Shown here piece after piece: positions 48,201 to 58,018 of a DNA stretch of 64,000 bases. The notes beneath the pieces were generated by a model. The model did no database searches, was not told where the DNA came from, and saw nothing but the letters and a program-made list of their open reading frames with translations. Made by a program: the position numbers and the translations under genes. Source of the DNA: Euptelea pleiosperma (lineage: Eukaryota > Streptophyta > Magnoliopsida > Ranunculales > Eupteleaceae); assembly GCA_035048495.1 (NCBI GenBank), contig CM068540.1, positions 11,702,829 through 11,766,828 on the forward strand, read 5' to 3'. Within the stretch, counting starts at the first letter, position 1, and every line of letters starts with the position of its first letter.

Positions 48201-51200
48201 AAAAATGAGTTGGGCTTGGGGAAAATGAATGGTCCTGAGGTCCTTGATTTGTCCAACCTGGAGCTACCTGGAATGGATGTATTAGGTGTTCCTGATAACC
48301 TCTGTGAGCAAGCCCAGGATCTTGGTTCATGGTTGAACATTGATGATGATGGATTGCAAGACCATGATTTTATGTGCCTTGAAATTCCAATGGATGATCT
48401 TTCAGACTTAAACATGATGCTTTAAAGTTGTTTTGTTTATATAATCCTATGCATTATACAAGATAAACAGTCAAGAAATGACCGGTTATGTGGTTGTTCG
48501 CCTCGTTTGGCAGCTAGGCTAGTAAGTAAGCATAGATTCTTTTGCAAAAGTTCATTTGGGGCAAAACTTTTTGATCAATGTGGAATTTGCTTCTCTTACA
48601 CCAACTTTGCAATCTTTGACTGTATAGATCTTTTAATCAGTCTACAAGCTAGTGAGCCTTCACTGTAACATCTTAGCATGCATTGCATCCTGATTATAGC
48701 ATTTACAAACTAGAGAACAGTGCCAATTGTTTATACATTTTATATCTCAAATAAAAAAATCAATTTTTATTTTATGAAATGGTCTCTTGTAGTTGTAATC
48801 TCATGCTCGTCTTCCTGTTTTCTCCATCCATGAATTATCCGTTATCATTAAAACCAGGTTCTCTTTTTTGAGGGTCAGTTAAGATCCATTGAGGGTAAAA
48901 AATACATAAAGCACCAAGGAAACGAAACATTTGGGGATTTTCACATTTCAATCGGCTGCTCTTTCCTTATTAACTTGAGGTGCATTCTTTCTAACAGTCT
49001 GACCATTTCTTTTTATTTAAATGCTATTTGATTGTGTATCAATTTTTCTGACTGAGACATATACAATTTGATAAATTTAATCAGGCAGGCGAGTAAAACT
49101 CCATAGCTGTTCTCAAGGGAGGCATGTTTTTTGTACACATGGCAGTTGAGCTGGTGAGTCCAAAGGGTCCGCGCGTTTCACCACCTTAGTATCTCCCACA
49201 GGGCAAGTTTTAGCTTAATGGCGCTCCACCACGTGGTAGAAAGAGGCACCTTTTTACGCATTGATCAGTGTTTTTATGCACTTAGGGGAAAATAGGTATT
49301 TCCACCAGAAAAACATTTTTTACCAAACCTTATAAAATGGCTTTTTAAGAATTGAAGCTCTTTTTTTATATGGTTTGCCAAACGGCCAAAACAGCTTAAC
49401 TTAAGCACTTTCATATAAGTGCTACTGGGCAAGCACTTAAGATAAGCAACAAACGTAGACCAAACATTTTAATTTTATGACAAGTGCTTAAAAACCGCAA
49501 AAGTTGGCTTATTTACGGTTTTTAAGCTTACCCAAACACAGCCGTAGAAAGCTAAGTTATCTTGTTCTGCTACTTTAGTTAGTTAAAAGGGATACATCAA
49601 TCTGTATAGGTTGAAAAGTTCCTCATGTGTGAAGTGGAGGTGGATCGGGAAGTGTATTTCTTTGGCTTCCTTTTCCATCTTGATGAACGTGTCGCTGCCC
49701 AATTAATTTCGCAATTCAAGGGGTCTTAGGCAAGGGGATCCGTTGTCCCCCTTTTTATTTATCGTGGTGGCAGAGGCCTTGGGGAGGATGATTTTGAGAG
49801 CAGTGGACAGAGCAGAGCTCAAGGGCTTTGTGGTGGGAGAGGGGGTGCCTATGATTTCGCACCTCCAATTCGCGGACGATACTCTTGTTTTTCTAGAGCA
49901 TCTGTGGATCAATTGAGGTTTCTAAGAGGGCTTCTTTGTTGCTTTGAAACATTTTCAACGTTAAGGGTCAATTTGGATAATAAGAGCAAGGTCTTCGGTG
50001 TGGGCAAGGTTGCGAACTTTGACTTAGCTGGTATCCTGGGATGCGGCCTTGACAGTTTTCCATCCACATATTTGGGTTTGCCTTTAGGGGCAAGCTATAG
50101 ATCCAAGGCTCTTTGGGATCCAGTTACAGAGAGGGTTCGGTGCATGCTTTCACTTGGAAATCTAATTATCTCTCTAAAGGGGGGAAGTGGTGTTAACTAA
50201 GAGCACACTTTCTAGTCTTCTCTAAAGGGAGGAAAGTGGTGTTAACTAAGAGCACATTTCTAGTCTCCCCATTTATTACATTTCCCTCTTCTCTATTCCC
50301 AAGAGTGGCGAAGATCATGTAGAAGTTTAAGAGGGACTTTCTGCAGAACGGCAGGGAGGAGGTCACTCGTGTCCATCTGGTGGATTGGAAATTGGTGTCC
50401 AGATTCAAGACTCAAGGGGGTTTGGAGCGGAATCTTCGAGCCTATGGAGGAAGGCTATTGGAGGAAAATTTGGCATTTTGGACTCAGGTTGGGATAGAGA
50501 GCAGTTCGTTCAACTTATGGTTGCATTCCTTGGAGGGGAATCATGAAGATCTTTGGGGCCTTTTCCAAAGGTGTTCGATATAAGGTTGGGGCAGGGGATA
50601 GGGTCAAATTGGGGAGAGGCCTCCCTCAAAGAAGATTTACCGTCTCTTTTCTCTATTTCAAATAAGAAGAATTGTTTGGTTGCAGACTGCTTTCTCGCAA
50701 AGGGGGGGGGGGATGATTTGTCATGCAACATTGATTTTAGAAGAGGCCTTAATGATTGCGAAATTGAATCAACTTCCTCCCGGATACTAGGGTGTTGCAC
50801 CTCTTTTACGGGTCAGGACAAGCGCATGTGGCAATGGTTAAGAGATTGTAAGTTTTCAGTCCGGTCCTATATAGCCTTGTCTCGGTTTCTGCTTCTCCTT
50901 TTTGGCTTCCTTTGTTTGGGGCTCCAAGATTCCTTCCAAGGTTGCGTTCTTTCTATGGTCGGCAGTCTTGGACAAGATTCTGATGGTGGATCATTTGATT
51001 TCGAGAAGGATTATCATAATAGACTATTGTTTGATGTGCAAACACTCACGGGAAACAGTGGATCATTTTCTCTTGGACAGTGACATTGCAAAAGCAGTTT
51101 GGTTTTCGTTTTTGGAGGAGTTCGGCATGTCTTGGGTTATACCAAGTTCCTTGTCATCTCTTGTTGCGAGTTGGCAATCTCGCGCTTTCTCTTTTAGAGG

Positions 51201-53988
51201 TCGTGTGCTATGGAGGATTCTCCCATTCGCAATTTGTTGGGGCCTCTGGAAGGAGAGGAATAGCAGTCTTCAAGGGCAAGGAGGAAAAGGAAGCTAAGAT
51301 TATCCTCCATATTAAGGGCTTTATGTTCCTTCGGTCCAAAGCCTTCAGTGAGTGTAGGGGCCTCTTCTTTGAAGACTTTGTTTTTTGTTGGGATCTCATA
51401 CTTTCGAGTGATAGCAGCTAGTTGTTTTTGGTTTTTTTGCTTTTTCCCGTTGTAGCCCTTCAAGCTTTTAGGAGGGCATCTTGATCTCTTAGGCTTGCTT
51501 TGTTTCATTGGCGGCTTTTGCCCTTTAATATATTTTTACACTTATCAAAAAAAAATCTGTGTCGATAGACTATATGGACTGTGGGCATGGAGTTCCTCTC
51601 TAACTTTTTTGTTGTGGCTCAATATTATCTCTTCCTTTTTTGAGATCTTACGGCACTTTTTCGTGGCATATCACCTGCATATTTAAATCTTTTTGATGGT
51701 TATCCGTAAAAACCAATTAAAAAAAGTTCATTATCTTATTTAATAGCTCCATGGTGTATATAAATGTGTTCGTTTCCTTTTGATGCATTTCTTTCCTAAT
51801 TTTATTAAAAAACCTTTTGATATAATGTATATAACAAAAATATAATATTATAATACATGTGTCAAATGTGTCCGCGTGTTGGGCTTCTTAAAGGTGCGTG
51901 TCAGACAGTATTTGTGTTGTGCACCGAAACATGTGTCCGTGTCATTGTTACATAGTTTATGGTTAGTCTCTTGGTTTTTGAGTTCGGTGCATTGGATAGG
52001 TAGCACTTTTCATAATGAAATGAAACTGGTAAAAGCTCGATGGTGTATATAAATGTTTCTTTTGCTTTTGATGCATTTCTTTCCTAATTTTATTAAAAAA
52101 ACTTTTGATATAATATATATAACTAAAATATAATATGATAATACATGTGTCAAATGTGTCTGCGTGTTGGGCTTCTTAAAGGTCTGTGTCAGTATCTGTG
52201 TTGGGCACCGAAACATGTCTGTGTCATTGTTACGTAGTTTATGGTTACTCTTGGTTTTTGAGTTGGATGCATTGGATATGTATCACTTTCGATAATGAAA
52301 TGAAATTGGTTATAGGTGGACTATTTTTCATGACTAAATGATCTCATTGAGATGTCTCTAGCTTTGTGTACATTGATGTGGAATGTTATGAATGAAAAAG
52401 TTTTCTGGGTAGCCCGTCCATGCCTCTTCCATTGACGGCCCTTTTTCTTGCCATGTAGTGGGCTGATGTAGCCAATTAAGATCCGCCATCTGATAGACTA
52501 TTCTCTGGATTGGCCATGTGGACAGTGCCATTGTCACCCATAACCTACCATGTATTGTGTTTTTCCTTTATGAATGACAGATCTTGAATTTATTAATGTT
52601 TTGAATAGAAAAAAAAGTTATGAAACCCTGTTTATTTTTGCCGTGGTGGGGGGCTATTGGGCTGAAACTTTCCATTTGTGGAGAGGCTGAGTTGGCGAAA
52701 CAGTGGAGCTCTTTGAGCCTGCCACCTCAGCTGCCACAGGTAAGAAACCCAATTATCCAACGAAAACTCCTGAAAAAATCTATGATACAGAATTCAACAT
52801 GAAAATCTTGACACCGAATCCAGGCAGTCCGATTTTTTTCTTCTTTTTCAAATCTGTTATTCGGAAACCTAACTTTCAAACCTCTTATTCGGAAACCTAA
52901 AGAAACCTTTCCACACCTTCTCTCTCCTTGCCCTCTGCAAATCTCTCTCTCTCTCTCGCCTCCTTGAGCTTTGATTTGTTGTTTCTTGGTTTTCAGATTC
53001 CAGTTCTCTAGTCTCAAGACTCTCAACAGTCTGATCATGCGATCCTTCTGTGCAGATTCCAAAATATTAAAGCTTTCTCTTCACTGGCAATGCTGTTGTA
53101 TCTTCCTTGTCGATGAACATTCCTTGCAAATCACCCTGCCCAAGGAATAAGACAGCTGATGTCAATATGAGAGGGCTACGGCTCCTTGTATCCAGAAGAG
53201 AGGTGGGTTCGCTGCCAAGGCGAACCCAAAAATGAAGGACCCAAAGAAATTGAAGAAATCTTTGCAACCCTTCTTTGCCTCAAATTAAAGGCCATTCCTT
53301 TCATCTAAATCCTAACTGAACACAAAACCCAAAAATCAACAAAACATAACCCCAGATAGATGAGAGTTTTTTTTAACCAAATGGATCGGTCATTAATATC
53401 AAGCAAAGAGGGTTTCTTCGAAGAACTGAGATGGTAATATTTCTTGGCAGTTTTCTGCCGTGTAGCAGTAGATGGCTGGTTTTGGGTTTTGGAGAGGGAG
53501 TAGAAGAAGTTAGAGATAATAGTGTGTTGAAAGGGCTTGGACCCTAGGAAAAGGATTTTAAAATTTGGGTTAAGATCCGTGCACTCACAAAAGTGAACCA
53601 ACAAGTTCACGTGTGTTCTTGAGTGTGAATTTCGAGAATCCGAGGGTGGTTGTGCTTTGGCAAAAGTGAATGCCAGCTCAGCACTTCTGCCATAGCACAA
53701 CCACCGTTGGATTCTCGGAATCCACGCCTGAGAACAAACATGAACTTGTTGGTTCACTTTTGTTGGTGAATCAGATATTATAAACCCTCAATTGAAAAGT
53801 TGTGGATTGTCTATATTAACAGTTTTGTTTTGGCATTCCATACAGGTTATGCGGTTCCCAAGTTTGCTCAGCTCTCCGTGACATCCTATTATGCTGCCTC
53901 GAGTGCTTCACATTATGCAATATCACACCTCACTAGATACATTGAAGAGGCCCATTCCTCCCGTAATCTACACCGAAGATCGAGTTAA
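36135..53988 (+). CDS. Conserved small plant protein with CPRC motif and hydrophobic segment; six exons
   Basis: Spliced CDS: 36135-36260, 36372-36422, 36791-36842, 36923-36981, 37357-37402, 53846-53988. These sum to 477 nt, i.e. 158 codons plus TAA, with every junction GT..AG and in phase. The N-terminus (MGTREVYEEKLRSGNLYHDP) is the first in-frame ATG and is followed by CPRC at residues 31-34, possibly a metal-binding or redox pair. Residues 60-77 are glycine-rich. Residues 90-113 (WLPFVVGLPPLLLFSAAS..) are hydrophobic enough to span a membrane. The C-terminus (FAQLSVTSYYAASSASHYAIS) looks strongly conserved. I recognise it as a conserved plant protein of unknown function but cannot name it with certainty. 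Introns 1-4 are 111, 368, 80 and 375 bp. Intron 5 is 16,443 bp and full of transposons, yet the frame is intact. Confidence 0.85.
36372..36422 (+). CDS. Exon 2 of the conserved small protein gene
   Basis: 51 bp, codons 43-59 (ESGEWTITAVLHDATSV), acceptor gagacag, donor gtaatt, phase 0. Confidence 0.85.
36791..36842 (+). CDS. Exon 3 of the conserved small protein gene
   Basis: 52 bp, glycine-rich AGSGAGGMLSAIHGFNT plus the first base of codon 77, acceptor catgtag, donor gtatca. Confidence 0.85.
36923..36981 (+). CDS. Exon 4 of the conserved small protein gene
   Basis: 59 bp, completes codon 77 then IPFVQKHVKGPKWLPFVVG, acceptor cttatag, donor gtataa, ends in phase 0. Confidence 0.85.
37357..37402 (+). 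CDS. Exon 5 of the conserved small protein gene
   Basis: 46 bp, LPPLLLFSAASAAFG plus one base, acceptor gttgacag, donor gtatta. It is followed by the 16.4-kb intron. Confidence 0.85.
37403..38205 (+). other. Start of intron 5, no recognised element
   Basis: AT-rich intron DNA without coding potential or clear repeat termini. Confidence 0.5.
38206..39420 (-). mobile_element. L1-type LINE, 5'-truncated and decayed
   Basis: The minus strand encodes pieces of the region after RT (GGLGIENITVMSDALLSKWLWRF) and the zinc-binding RT-associated domain (VWGSKIAFFLWIASLDNIL.., CKHDGESVNHLLLHCDV). It ends in a poly-A tail, seen as a T run at about 38206-38215. Several stops and frameshifts interrupt it. 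Antisense to the host gene. Confidence 0.8.
39530..42660. mobile_element. Possible DNA transposon with ~130-bp inverted ends around an RTE LINE
   Basis: Sequence at about 39530-39730 (ttacaataatttcgtcattt..cacactagccgaaatattt..atgctga) reappears inverted at about 42520-42650. The arms are diverged by eye. No transposase is visible. Ends and TSD could not be fixed. Confidence 0.4.
40080..42510 (+). mobile_element. RTE-type LINE remnant
   Basis: Decayed RT read in pieces on the plus strand: MNKGDVQSCANY, IKLMSHTMRL, MKAIFLLKQLW, NTYDRVCKKIIWWVLGKKGV. C-terminal pieces (REPKGSLNR, WFGHV, SVEVVKNDLK at about 42270-42480) follow in the order of RTE elements. Many stops; inactive. Confidence 0.7.
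42800..44350 (-). pseudogene. Ty3/Gypsy pol remnant (RT and RNase H)
   Basis: Minus-strand pieces: RT (YRVMLFGLKNTEATYRRPITSMFKD, then YIVDMLVKS where the YxDD active site should be, so one catalytic Asp is lost) at about 44230-43982. An RNase H stretch (GSGAGVVLVTLDE.., FTTSNNKAEYESLIIGLKK) lies at about 43132-42960. The order and the RNase H type recall Tat/Ogre-like Gypsy elements. Numerous stops; no LTRs found. Confidence 0.7.
42823..42926. repeat. Local inverted repeat
   Basis: Arms of about 35 bp (gggtcccatcatctccatca.. and its complement before 42926) with a loop of about 30 bp, inside the Gypsy remnant. Confidence 0.6.
46000..46440 (-). pseudogene. Captured host-gene fragment, left arm
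   Basis: Minus-strand pieces include KTTQLSASVSGLL at the start and end in DLGSWLNIDDDGLQGHDF..SDLNIML. Relative to the right arm it has a premature stop, lost sequence before KTTQLS and a ~60-bp internal duplication around VLGVPNDL. The source looks like the C-terminus of a large plant nuclear protein. I recall similarity to the uncharacterised Arabidopsis pair AT4G29790/AT2G19390 but cannot verify it. Confidence 0.6.
46673..47150 (-). pseudogene. Harbinger transposase fragment, left arm
   Basis: Minus-strand frame with FNHCHLSLQNVIEGCFGVLKPRFTILKAMPSY..CMAIHNFICQ, the C-terminal part of the Harbinger DDE transposase, ending in a short acidic tail. No N-terminal or complete catalytic region. 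The longer open frame on the same strand is a shifted reading of the same DNA. Confidence 0.75.
47150..47621 (+). pseudogene. Harbinger transposase fragment, right arm
   Basis: Mirror copy on the plus strand: YLAPFLGVRYHLQGFRRGNQARTRQ, VMFNHRHLPPQNVIEWCFGVLN, CMAIHNFICQ. It matches the left copy with scattered substitutions and marks the inner ends of the two arms. Confidence 0.75.
47790..48425 (+). pseudogene. Captured host-gene fragment, right arm
   Basis: Plus-strand frame reading RVKKRESLLGNVVGFSLRDA, a stop at about 48033, then GNVKGERKSKTKPKQKTTQL, SASVSGLL and, to the end, DLGSWLNIDDDGLQDHDFMC..SDLNMML followed by a stop and what looks like the gene's 3' UTR. It is longer and better preserved than the left copy. 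The cgctttag/gtaatg context suggests an exon junction or retained intron edge. A full, intact gene is not present here. Confidence 0.6.
49690..51556 (+). mobile_element. L1-type LINE, 5'-truncated
   Basis: Plus-strand RT palm motifs RGLRQGDPLSPFLFIVVAEA and HLQFADDTLVF (active-site FADD) are seen, then YLGLPLGASYRSKALWD and the zinc-binding domain (WGSKIPSKVAFFLWSAVLDKI, CKHSRETVDHFLLDSD). A poly-A tail ends it (51547-51555). It is broken by frameshifts and a short duplication near 50180-50260. It is in the same orientation as the host gene and lies just outside the Harbinger foldback. Confidence 0.85.
51745..52318. repeat. 289-bp tandem duplication in intron 5
   Basis: Two similar copies starting at about 51745 and 52034 (agctc..atggtgtatataaatgt .. 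aatgaaatgaaa). Differences are substitutions and small deletions. Non-coding. Confidence 0.75.
52319..53578 (+). other. Intron 5 segment without a recognised gene
   Basis: The part near 52640-52740 resembles DNA inside the Harbinger arms (gggctgaaactt..). A (CT)n run lies at about 52945-52960. Weak coding-like stretches near 53100-53300 are broken and unrecognised. Confidence 0.45.
53579..53772. mobile_element. MITE-like foldback next to exon 6
   Basis: Arms of about 85 bp (aaaagtgaaccaacaagttc.. and complement) with a very short loop, ending about 70 bp before the exon 6 acceptor. Related sequence is in the insertion at about 44700-44870. Confidence 0.65.
53846..53988 (+). CDS. Exon 6 of the conserved small protein gene
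   Basis: 143 bp, completes the split glycine codon and runs YAVPKFAQLSVTSYYAASSA to TAA. The acceptor cattccatacag is preceded by a T-rich tract. Confidence 0.85.
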
Positions 53989-54240
53989 GCCTTGCAGGTG
54001 CACTGCAGTCAGAAATGGCTGGTACTTGTTTCAGTTTTGTAAGGATTTTATCTCATCTTCCCGGTTTTAGATGTAAGACTTGTAAATGAGTAAGAACCAT
54101 TGAAGTTATGTGCAGTTTAAATTATTTCCTCCCCAGAATAACCAGTTCTTGCAGCTTCTTGTGCGTAGCTTTCTTTTCTTCCCTCCCAAGGCTTATGATT
54201 CTATACAAACTATGAATAATAGTTTACTTCAATGAAGACA
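53989..54240 (+). other. Probable 3' UTR and transcript end
   Basis: T-rich and A-rich sequence after the stop codon, with candidate far-upstream elements (tgtaaatgagtaag) but no decisive polyadenylation site. End position is inferred. Confidence 0.4.
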
Positions 54241-54894
54241 TGTTTGGTTGCACTTCACGAGGAAACTAATTTTTTTTGTCTCCCTCTTTTCTTTTTCCCT
54301 GTAATTGCGACTGAGGAAAATATCCTACTACAGATTCAGACACTAAACATAACACCTTCATCAAACTTCGAAGATTAGATGATTCTGAGCTCAACAACAT
54401 TCCAGCAATTTAATCAGGAGCCACAGGTTCTTGGAATTGGTGAGGCATCTTAACCAATCAGCAAGCAGACTAGGTATTTGTTGATCATCCCCTACTTTTA
54501 TATTTTTTGACCCTCAACTGCCTTGAAATTTCAAAAATCCAAAATTTAAATTTAGAAGTAAAATTATGAATAAAATATACCAAAAAAGGGTGTTTATACC
54601 AGTGTTTTAAAACCTGAAAACTCGACTCTAACGCGTTGATACGATTAGTTGTGAGTCCACTCGGCTAGTCGTTAAAGTATTACTTAAAATCATTAATATC
54701 CATAGAAAATTAGAAAAATTATAAACAGTGTTTAAAAGATAAAAAAAATCGTGCAACAAAACCTAACCCATTTTTAGTCTTCTTCTCTCAAGTCTCTCCC
54801 AATGAGGGTGGAAATGGGTTGTATGGTACCAGGTCTCTCATACAAAGTTTGATGGGACCCTTCCCCCAAATGCCACATGCCACTGTTTCGGTCC
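54241..54894. other. Intergenic DNA, nothing recognised
   Basis: AT-rich sequence without ORF or repeat termini. Confidence 0.5.
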
Positions 54895-55135
54895 AGTGAC
54901 CCTATGAATGTTTGGTCCACCCTTTGGTGGGCGTACATACACCAAAAATCTGCTTGATTGGTGATTTTCTAGCTGTTGGATTTGAGATTTTCTGCCATGG
55001 ATCCATGAGCAGGCCTGGAGATGAGTTACAAGCCCATGGTGGAAAAAAAAACTCCAATTCAATTGCTAGAAATCATAATCCAGCTGATTTTTGGTGTAGG
55101 TTCACCTAGGGCTACGGGGCATTTAAGGATGGGTC
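54895..55135. mobile_element. Diverged MITE of the 35136-35681 type
   Basis: Imperfect inverted arms containing ccaaaaatctgcttgattggtg and its complement, as in the MITE upstream of the gene. A (CT)n run follows at about 55141-55160. Confidence 0.5.
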
Positions 55136-55160
55136 CCATCATCTCTCTCTCTCTCTCTCT

Positions 55161-55768
55161 CGTGTATCCACGGTAGATTTAATGGTGGGATGACGAAAAT
55201 CAAAGAGTGATCCAAGGGATGGTTTGGTTTGGGAACAATCTGAATGAGCTATGGAGAAGAGAGGATAGGTGTTGTTGATTACTGCCGGAGAGATGGCTAG
55301 GTGGGGGAGGAGAAAGCACTGCTACTTGACTCGAGAGTAGCATTTTCAACCGTTGGATGAGCTAGAAGCTTTTGATTGGTATTTTGATGGAAAACTGTGT
55401 AGAATCATAAAATACACGGTCGACTCAACCTTTTCTTTGTTTCAAAGAAATCATTTTGACAATTTTTTTAATCATTGTCTCCAAGAACGGCCCTGGTTCA
55501 ACACTCCAAGCCGAATTCAAGTAGATTGGGGAAGATTTGATACTCTTAAGCATGTTTTGTAAATTTTAGTTAGAAACTCATGTGATAGGCCTATTTTGTA
55601 TAAATAGGGGGAGACACTTTTTGTATACCAATGGCCCTTAATTGAAATTGTCCTAGATGTGTGACTTAAACTCCACCTATTGGGTTTTAGACTGCTTCGT
55701 AAGTGTTACCTTGTCTCTTGTATACTTGTAAGAGATTGGTGGATGGCCCGAGCCTACGGCACCTCCCC
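55161..55768. other. Intergenic DNA
   Basis: Contains a 69-codon ORF (55353-55562) with no recognised motif and no supporting context. Otherwise featureless. Confidence 0.4.
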
Positions 55769-57277
55769 TGAAAATTCTTCTCCTAGCCTATACAAATACC
55801 TAGAAGGGGGGTTGAATAGGTATTTAAAAATTAGCTAAGTTATTAACAACATATTCAGATTACTGGTCTGGGCATGTATAAACTAATCACATATTGTTAG
55901 GCAATCCTAGGTATGTTGATTGATTTAACAAGTGATTATTTCAACTGAATCAGATTAAATATATTTCAGATATATTGTTTCTGCTTCTTTTGATCTAATA
56001 TAAGAACAAGTGTGGAAATAAACAATCAATCCACAATACATGCAATTTTTACGTGAAAATCTTTCTCAAGAAAAAACCACGGGGTCACGTCCAACCAAAG
56101 GAATATCACTAAGCAGAAAGTTATCGAGTTCAAAAGTTTACCCATGCAACAATGTTATCTTCAGCATACAACTAAAGTCTATCTATCGAGCCAACCGCTA
56201 GTGTATCCACGCCTTTGACTACCACGCACAAGAGTCCACAAGCGCCCTTCGGATGCGATCCCCTCAATAGTGTTCAGTTTGGTACACCCGAAACCTACCA
56301 TCGATCGGTCAAACCCCAATTTTATTTATACTCTCCGGTCTAGCTCCGAAAGTGAAGGATTCGGGCCAATCCCGACCCCTCAAACACACCTCAAATAAGA
56401 TTTGAGACTCAAACATGTGGTATATTTTGCTAACTAGGTCTAAGGATATTAGATGAAACCTAGGCAGAGATTGATTAAGCTTTAAAGAAAAATGTATTAT
56501 TCAAGCAATGATCACGGAGGAATGAAAACCCTAACAAAGTGAAAATGAATACCTAAGTTTTTCTCTCCTCACGGCTATTTCTCTCAATGGTGATTCTCTA
56601 AGGTGAAGAGAATGTTTAGCTTGGAAGCTCGAGAAAACTGGCTCTCTAAAGTTTAGAGTTGTTGAGTTTGTATGTTTTAGAACCCTAGGTATATCTTAGA
56701 TAGAGTTAGTCACGAAGTATTAGCTTTAGCTAGTAGTGAGGGGGGGTTTTCTAAAACTGTTTTGCGGAGTAGGAGACTTTTTCCTTTGTCGGTCTGATTG
56801 ATTGGCCTTCAGGGTCCAATTGATCAGGCAGTAAAAAATAAAGTCCCGTATCAGTCCAATCGATTGGTACTCAAGGTCCAATCTATTGGGCTTTTTCCAA
56901 TCGATTGGTTTGTGGTCCATTTCAATTGGAAAATCCCTAATTCAGTTTTTTAGCCTCTTAGGCCCTGAATCAGATATCCTTGCTATGTGACTTAGTTTTA
57001 GGTTTATAGCATATTTTAACCACCTATTTTTAAGGTCTCTAAGTCATTTACCATCTTATACATGTGTACGTAGATAAAACAGACAAAGGCGAGTCTTCAG
57101 ATAAATCAGTTTTCAATCTTCTCAGTCTTCATCTTCATCTTGTAGTCTTCAGGCAATTAGGAATGATGCATACCACTGACACACTCAAGGCCGAACTAGC
57201 ACACAATAGGATAGGTATAATAGTATTTTTATGTTGTACGGAATTTCGTCAAACAGAATATATTTATATTCCTTACA
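55769..57277 (-). repeat. 3' LTR of a second SIRE-like element (I)
   Basis: About 1509 bp, TGAAAATTC..CCTTACA on the plus strand. A polypurine tract at 57278-57295 (minus strand TTGTCAAAGGGAGGAGAT) shows it is a 3' LTR. A smaller, more decayed CCAATCGATTGG set lies at about 56800-56930. Confidence 0.75.
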
Positions 57278-58018
57278 ATCTCCTCCCTTTGACAATTTTG
57301 TGACAAAAACGTACTCACATAAAGAGTAAAATAAATATAAAAATACAATCCCATCCATTTATATGATTCACTCATTTTTTCACAGTCGCTCGGGGAGAAC
57401 AATTATTTAAGAATATAGGTTTGGCATATTTCTTGCACATCCACCAACAACTAATACCAACAGTATCATTGAAATAAATAAAATGAATGTCATACAAATG
57501 CAATGAGTGATTTTATTTGAATGCATATTGTAAAGCATTTGTTAGATAATATAGTAGGAAAAATTCAAAAATAATATAACTAATGGAGAACACTTCTCCC
57601 CCTAAATTTCTCCTCTTATCTCATATATCTACATGTTTATCTCTTTAATTTTTTCTTCCCCTTTTTATCACCGAATGACAAATGTACGAAAAATACAAGA
57701 AAATATCTAGCATGTATAAAATAAAGTAATAAAGCACAGTTGCATAATCATATAACATATGTATAAAGACAAAAAAGATCAGCATAAACAATAGTCAATA
57801 TACAATATGGTTTTAGAACTCTAGTACAAGAAATGATGACAAACATAAATAGAGTTTAATCACTAGAAAACTGAGTTTATCCGTGTATATGAAGAACACA
57901 AAAAAAATTGGATAACTCGTCTATAAACCAACAAGTACAGCTACAAATCCCCAAAATATTGATAGCCGCACCAAGGAGTTTAGTATTGTGGTTCACTAGA
58001 AGTACCAACATCATCATG
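57278..58018 (-). other. Internal 3' tail of SIRE-like element I
   Basis: Non-coding DNA similar to 20550-21036. It is cut at 58018 by the next LTR, and the rest of element I must lie beyond it. Confidence 0.65.

Larger units (their letters stand above)
44381..49543. mobile_element. PIF/Harbinger-derived foldback with captured host-gene fragment
   Basis: Inverted termini GGCTGCGTTTGGGTAAGCTT (44381-44400) and its near complement ending at 49543, flanked on both sides by gta. The element is a head-to-head inverted duplication with its axis near 47150. From the axis outward each arm carries a Harbinger transposase C-terminal fragment, a host-gene 3'-end fragment with UTR, shared non-coding DNA and the terminal repeat. 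The left arm (about 2.77 kb) has a ~500-bp MITE-like insertion (about 44600-45130) and lacks ~220 bp present in the right arm (about 2.39 kb). It sits in intron 5 of the gene at 36135-53988. A long hairpin transcript is inferred. Confidence 0.75.

Noticed and set aside
52727..53062. Possible gene fragment on the minus strand
   Set aside because: Crosses simple CT repeats, has no motif, and weak reading frames exist on both strands.
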